Positions 44,233-47,336 of a DNA stretch of 47,336 nucleotides are shown here, in pieces (position 1 is the first letter of the stretch; every line of letters starts with the position of its first letter). This stretch comes from Bacillota bacterium. GTDB taxonomy: Bacteria; Bacillota; Clostridia; Tissierellales; MES13. The stretch is taken from positions 1 through 47,336 of the forward strand of contig VENA01000065.1 of the NCBI GenBank assembly GCA_009711785.1, given 5' to 3'. The notes under the pieces are model-generated. The model did not search any database. It had not been told where the DNA came from and saw only the letters and a program-made list of their open reading frames with translations. The position numbers and the translations under genes are program-made.

Positions 44233-45156
44233 ATGAATTCGGTTACTATAGAAAAATTAATAAAGGATCTAAAATTAGAAATAATATATAAGCCAGAAAA
44301 AACAGATATTAAAATAATAAAGAGTGATTTAAATAGACCAGGGTTACAATTATCAGGATATTTTGACCATTTCGCCCATGAAAGATTACAAATAGTAGGA
44401 AATGTAGAGTGGCAATATATAAAAACATTAGATGAGGAAACAAAGAAGAAAAGATTATGTAAATTATTTAGCTATCCTATCCCTGCTTTAATAGTAACTA
44501 GGGATTTAGAAATATATCCTGAAATGATAGAAAGTGCTAAAAAGTATCAAAGAACTATAGTTAGAACTAAGTTACCTACTACCAAATTTATAATGAAGCT
44601 TTTTAATTATTTAGATGATGTATTAGCTCCAAGTATAACTATGCATGGAGTATTAGTAGACGTTTATGGTATAGGTATTTTAATTACAGGAAAAAGTGGC
44701 GTAGGAAAAAGTGAAACAGCCCTAGAATTAATCAAAAGAGGTCATAGATTAGTAGCAGATGATGCAGTAGAGATAAAAAGAGAAGAAGAAAATGTCGTTA
44801 AAGGTAGAGCTCCTGAACTTATTAGACATTTCCTTGAAATAAGAGGAATAGGTATACTAGATATTAAAAGACTTTATGGAGTTGGGTCTATTAGAAATTC
44901 AAAGACTATACAGTTTGTAGTAGAGTTAGAATATTGGGATGATAAAAAGGAATATGATAGAGTTGGATTAGATGAGGAATATACAGAAATATTAGATACT
45001 AAATTACCTAAAATAACAGTACCTGTGAAACCAGGTAGAAATCTTGCAATGATACTTGAAGTTGCAGCTAAAAACCATAGGCAGAAAAGTATGGGTTATA
45101 ATGCTGCAGCTGAACTTGAGAATAAACTTACGGCACAGGTAAACTATGAAGAATAA
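44233..45156 (+). CDS. hprK: HPr kinase/phosphorylase
   Basis: A 307-residue bifunctional enzyme that phosphorylates HPr on Ser46 with ATP or pyrophosphate and removes the phosphate again, which sets carbon catabolite repression. The N-terminal regulatory domain covers about residues 1-130. The P-loop GKSGVGKS is at 153-160, followed by LVADDAVEI. EIRGIGILDIKRLYGVGSI is the conserved K/P motif of the family, and the C-terminal KITVPVKPGRNLAMILEVAA matches other HprK. Its place with uvrC, a PHP enzyme and glucokinase is a common order in Clostridia. GGAGG precedes the ATG. Confidence 0.97.
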   Translation: MNSVTIEKLIKDLKLEIIYKPEKTDIKIIKSDLNRPGLQLSGYFDHFAHERLQIVGNVEWQYIKTLDEETKKKRLCKLFSYPIPALIVTRDLEIYPEMIESAKKYQRTIVRTKLPTTKFIMKLFNYLDDVLAPSITMHGVLVDVYGIGILITGKSGVGKSETALELIKRGHRLVADDAVEIKREEENVVKGRAPELIRHFLEIRGIGILDIKRLYGVGSIRNSKTIQFVVELEYWDDKKEYDRVGLDEEYTEILDTKLPKITVPVKPGRNLAMILEVAAKNHRQKSMGYNAAAELENKLTAQVNYEE

Positions 45157-45176
45157 ATTAGAGAGGAGTTAAAATA

Positions 45177-45929
45177 ATGAAATCAGAATTACTTATAGAT
45201 ACCCACTGTCATACGATAGCTAGTGGGCATGCATATAGTACTGTTTTAGAAATAGCAAAGGAAGCTAATAACAAGGGATTAGAAATGGTAGCAATAACAG
45301 ATCACGGACCTGAAATGCCAGGAGGTCCCCATATTTTTCATATAGCAAACCAAAGAGTAATACCTAATAAAATATCTGGGGTTGAGATATTAAGGGGAGT
45401 GGAAGCAAATATCATAGATTATGACGGGAATATAGATATTCCTAATTATGTATTAAAAAGATTAGATATAATTATAGCTTCATTACATGATGTTTGTATA
45501 AAACCTGGAACAAAGAAAGAAAACACGAAAGCATTAAAATTAGCAATGGAAAATGAGTATGTTGATATAATTGCACATCCTGGCAATCCACAGTTTCCTA
45601 TAGATATTGAAGAAGTTGTTCTTAAAGCAAAGGAAACTAATACTTTAATAGAAATAAATAATGGATCTTTTCATGGTAGTAGAAAAGGTAGTTTAGATAA
45701 TTGCACTGAAATTGCAAGAACATGTAAAAAACATGGAGTTAAGGTTACTGTGGGAAGTGATTCTCATATAAGCTATGATGTAGGTGAATTTAGTGATGTA
45801 GTTAATATATTTAAAGAAATACAAATGCCAGAAAAACTTATAATGAGCTTAAGCTCAGATAAACTTAAAAATTATCTGAAAGGAAAGAATAGAGAAAGGT
45901 TTGTAAAGATAGATAAATCAACTGTTTAA
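45177..45929 (+). CDS. PHP-domain phosphoesterase (YcdX-like)
   Basis: A 250-residue PHP-fold enzyme. Metal ligands are visible in DTHCHTIASGHAYSTVLE, in AITDHGPEMPGGPHIFH, in LRGVEANII, in IIASLHDVC, in VDIIAHPGNPQFP and in VGSDSHISYDVGEF. This His/Asp/Glu set suits a trinuclear metal site as in E. coli YcdX. It resembles phosphatases in this branch, but the physiological substrate is unknown. It lies between hprK and the glucokinase gene with gaps of 20 and 10 bases, so it is probably transcribed with them. Confidence 0.92.
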   Translation: MKSELLIDTHCHTIASGHAYSTVLEIAKEANNKGLEMVAITDHGPEMPGGPHIFHIANQRVIPNKISGVEILRGVEANIIDYDGNIDIPNYVLKRLDIIIASLHDVCIKPGTKKENTKALKLAMENEYVDIIAHPGNPQFPIDIEEVVLKAKETNTLIEINNGSFHGSRKGSLDNCTEIARTCKKHGVKVTVGSDSHISYDVGEFSDVVNIFKEIQMPEKLIMSLSSDKLKNYLKGKNRERFVKIDKSTV

Positions 45930-45939
45930 GGGGGGTTAC

Positions 45940-46869
45940 ATGTTTATAGGCATTGACATAGGGGGAACTTCAATAAAAAGTGGTCTTTTAAATTCATTTG
46001 GAGATGTAATTTTAAAAAAGGAAATACCAATTAATAAGAGTGATGATTATGAAGTTATAGAGAGTCAAATAATAAATATTATTAAAATACTTTTAGATGA
46101 AAGTAAAAAAAATGGTGAAAATGTTAAATCCATAGGAATAGGAATACCTGGAATAGCTGATAAAGATTCAGATAAAGTTATATATTGTACTAATCTAGGA
46201 TGGAGAAATGTTCCCTTAGGAATAAATATTAAGAAACATTTTAAAATACCAGTACATATAGATAATGATGCTACAGTAGCAGCTATTGCAGAAAATGTAA
46301 AGGGTGTAACTAAAAAGTACGATAATTCTATTTTTATTACATTAGGTACAGGTGTAGGTGGAGGCATTATTATAAATAAAAAAGTATATAGTGGGAGTCA
46401 TAACAAGGGTTCAGAAATTGGACATATGGTTGTAGGAGAGAACTTTTATGATTGTAATTGCGGAAATAATGGATGTTTAGAGACATTTGCTTCTGCTACT
46501 GCTTTAATAAAATATACAAAGAAACTTATAAATGAAGGAGAAAGTACAATTTTAACTAAAGAAAACTTAAATGCAAAAGTAATTTTTGATGCTGCAAAGA
46601 ATAAAGATATTCTAGCAAATATGGCAGTTGATAGAATGGTTAAGTATTTATCTATTGGCATGGGAAATTTAATAAATTTATTAGACCCTGAAATTATAGC
46701 TTTAGGTGGAGGAGTATCTAAGGCAGGGGATTATTTATTAGAAAAGATTGAAAACAATGTTTCAAAATATTTAGTTTTCAATGAAGGAAAAACTACAGAT
46801 ATTGCTATAGCAAAACTTAGTAATGATGCTGGGATTATAGGAGCAGGTATGTTACAGGAGTATATATAG
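45940..46869 (+). CDS. glk: ROK-family glucokinase
   Basis: A 309-residue ROK sugar kinase. The phosphate-binding motif is GIDIGGTSIKSGLL, HIDNDATVAAIAE holds the catalytic Asp, and LGTGVGGGIIINKKVYSG is the second phosphate motif. The zinc site is CNCGNNGC (172-179) with the preceding ROK His in GSEIGHMVV. IALGGGVSKAGDYLL follows. No N-terminal helix-turn-helix is present, so it is a kinase, not a NagC-type repressor. It makes glucose-6-phosphate for glycolysis. Its position downstream of hprK fits a carbon-metabolism operon, and a long hairpin terminator follows. Confidence 0.94.
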   Translation: MFIGIDIGGTSIKSGLLNSFGDVILKKEIPINKSDDYEVIESQIINIIKILLDESKKNGENVKSIGIGIPGIADKDSDKVIYCTNLGWRNVPLGINIKKHFKIPVHIDNDATVAAIAENVKGVTKKYDNSIFITLGTGVGGGIIINKKVYSGSHNKGSEIGHMVVGENFYDCNCGNNGCLETFASATALIKYTKKLINEGESTILTKENLNAKVIFDAAKNKDILANMAVDRMVKYLSIGMGNLINLLDPEIIALGGGVSKAGDYLLEKIENNVSKYLVFNEGKTTDIAIAKLSNDAGIIGAGMLQEYI

Positions 46870-46896
46870 GTGAAATTCAAACAATGTATAAATGTT

Positions 46897-46934
46897 AAAA
46901 CAAGGATAAACTTCATAGTTTATCCTTGTTTTAA
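46897..46934 (+). terminator. Intrinsic terminator after glk
   Basis: AAAACAAGGATAAAC and GTTTATCCTTGTTTT form a 15-pair stem around TTCATA. It ends in a T-rich tail. Confidence 0.93.
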
Positions 46935-47036
46935 TTACATAAAATTACAAAATGCATGATATTTTAACCAGAATAAGAAAAAATTATACAATATTTTTGC
47001 AATAATATTTTAAAATATACAAAATCTTTGAATTTA

Positions 47037-47065
47037 TTGACTTTATTAAATCAGTCTATTATACT
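47037..47065 (+). promoter_or_regulatory. Promoter for nifJ
   Basis: TTGACT (47037-47042) and TATACT (47060-47065) are separated by 17 bases. A leader of about 45 bases follows before GGGAGG and the start codon. Confidence 0.78.
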
Positions 47066-47116
47066 TAATTGTGACGTTTGTTTATATTTTTATAATTATG
47101 TAGGGAGGTAATATAG

Positions 47117-47336
<220 letters not shown>

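Noticed and set aside
47066..47100. Rex or CRP-type operator (TTGTGA) before nifJ
   Set aside because: Only one half-site, ATTGTGAC, is present and the inverted partner is missing.

Overview
The window comes from a very AT-rich, low-GC Gram-positive bacterium. It is most likely an anaerobic, endospore-forming member of the Clostridia or Tissierellia. The reasons are the strong purine-rich ribosome sites (variants of GGAGG), a Firmicutes-type LexA box, HPr kinase/phosphorylase, YitT and MsmX proteins, a GerS-like germination lipoprotein, and the start of pyruvate:ferredoxin oxidoreductase at the right edge. No rRNA, tRNA, CRISPR array, insertion sequence or prophage is visible. Most genes lie on the + strand in tight operons that end in clear intrinsic terminators. 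The species cannot be named from this sequence.

Layout. 1-3.2 kb: a CBS-domain protein, a GerS-like lipoprotein and alanine racemase, then a MazEF toxin-antitoxin pair with its own promoter and a candidate operator. 3.4-17.2 kb: a surface-polysaccharide region. It holds a membrane-anchored protein resembling glycan-processing enzymes, UDP-ManNAc dehydrogenase (WecC), two GT4 glycosyltransferases, a DUF4330 protein, an orphan membrane protein, an O-antigen-ligase/polymerase-like protein, a secreted protein of unknown function, a methyltransferase, the pyruvyl transferase CsaB and a TagA/WecG-type glycosyltransferase. It then runs into YitT and a split transketolase. 17.2-22.6 kb: a PrcB-like protein, a Lon-related protease with a degenerate ATPase site, a stand-alone MsmX-type sugar ATPase and a CdaR/PucR-type regulator.

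22.6-33.4 kb: ftsE-ftsX, an M23 peptidase and the processing protease CtpA, which together form a cell-wall remodelling module. An antisense lipoprotein gene follows, then uvrB-uvrA under a promoter overlapped by a perfect SOS box. 33.4-42 kb: a looser region with a PutP-type symporter, a glycerophosphodiesterase, a polar amino-acid ABC importer, a GNAT, a HIT protein, thiol peroxidase flanked by apparent gene remnants, a stalk-domain protein and an orphan membrane protein. 42-47.3 kb: uvrC, a mini PspC protein, hprK, a PHP phosphoesterase and a ROK glucokinase, then the start of nifJ.

How the genes work together. The 5-14.5 kb cluster looks like a route that builds a ManNAcA-containing, pyruvylated secondary cell-wall polymer, the type of anchor used by S-layer proteins. 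FtsEX, the M23 enzyme and CtpA would handle peptidoglycan remodelling. UvrA, UvrB and UvrC supply nucleotide-excision repair, but only uvrBA shows a LexA site here. The least explained parts are the unknown members of the polysaccharide cluster, the 3386-4849 protein, the antisense lipoprotein at 26824-28323, and the decayed gene pieces around tpx.
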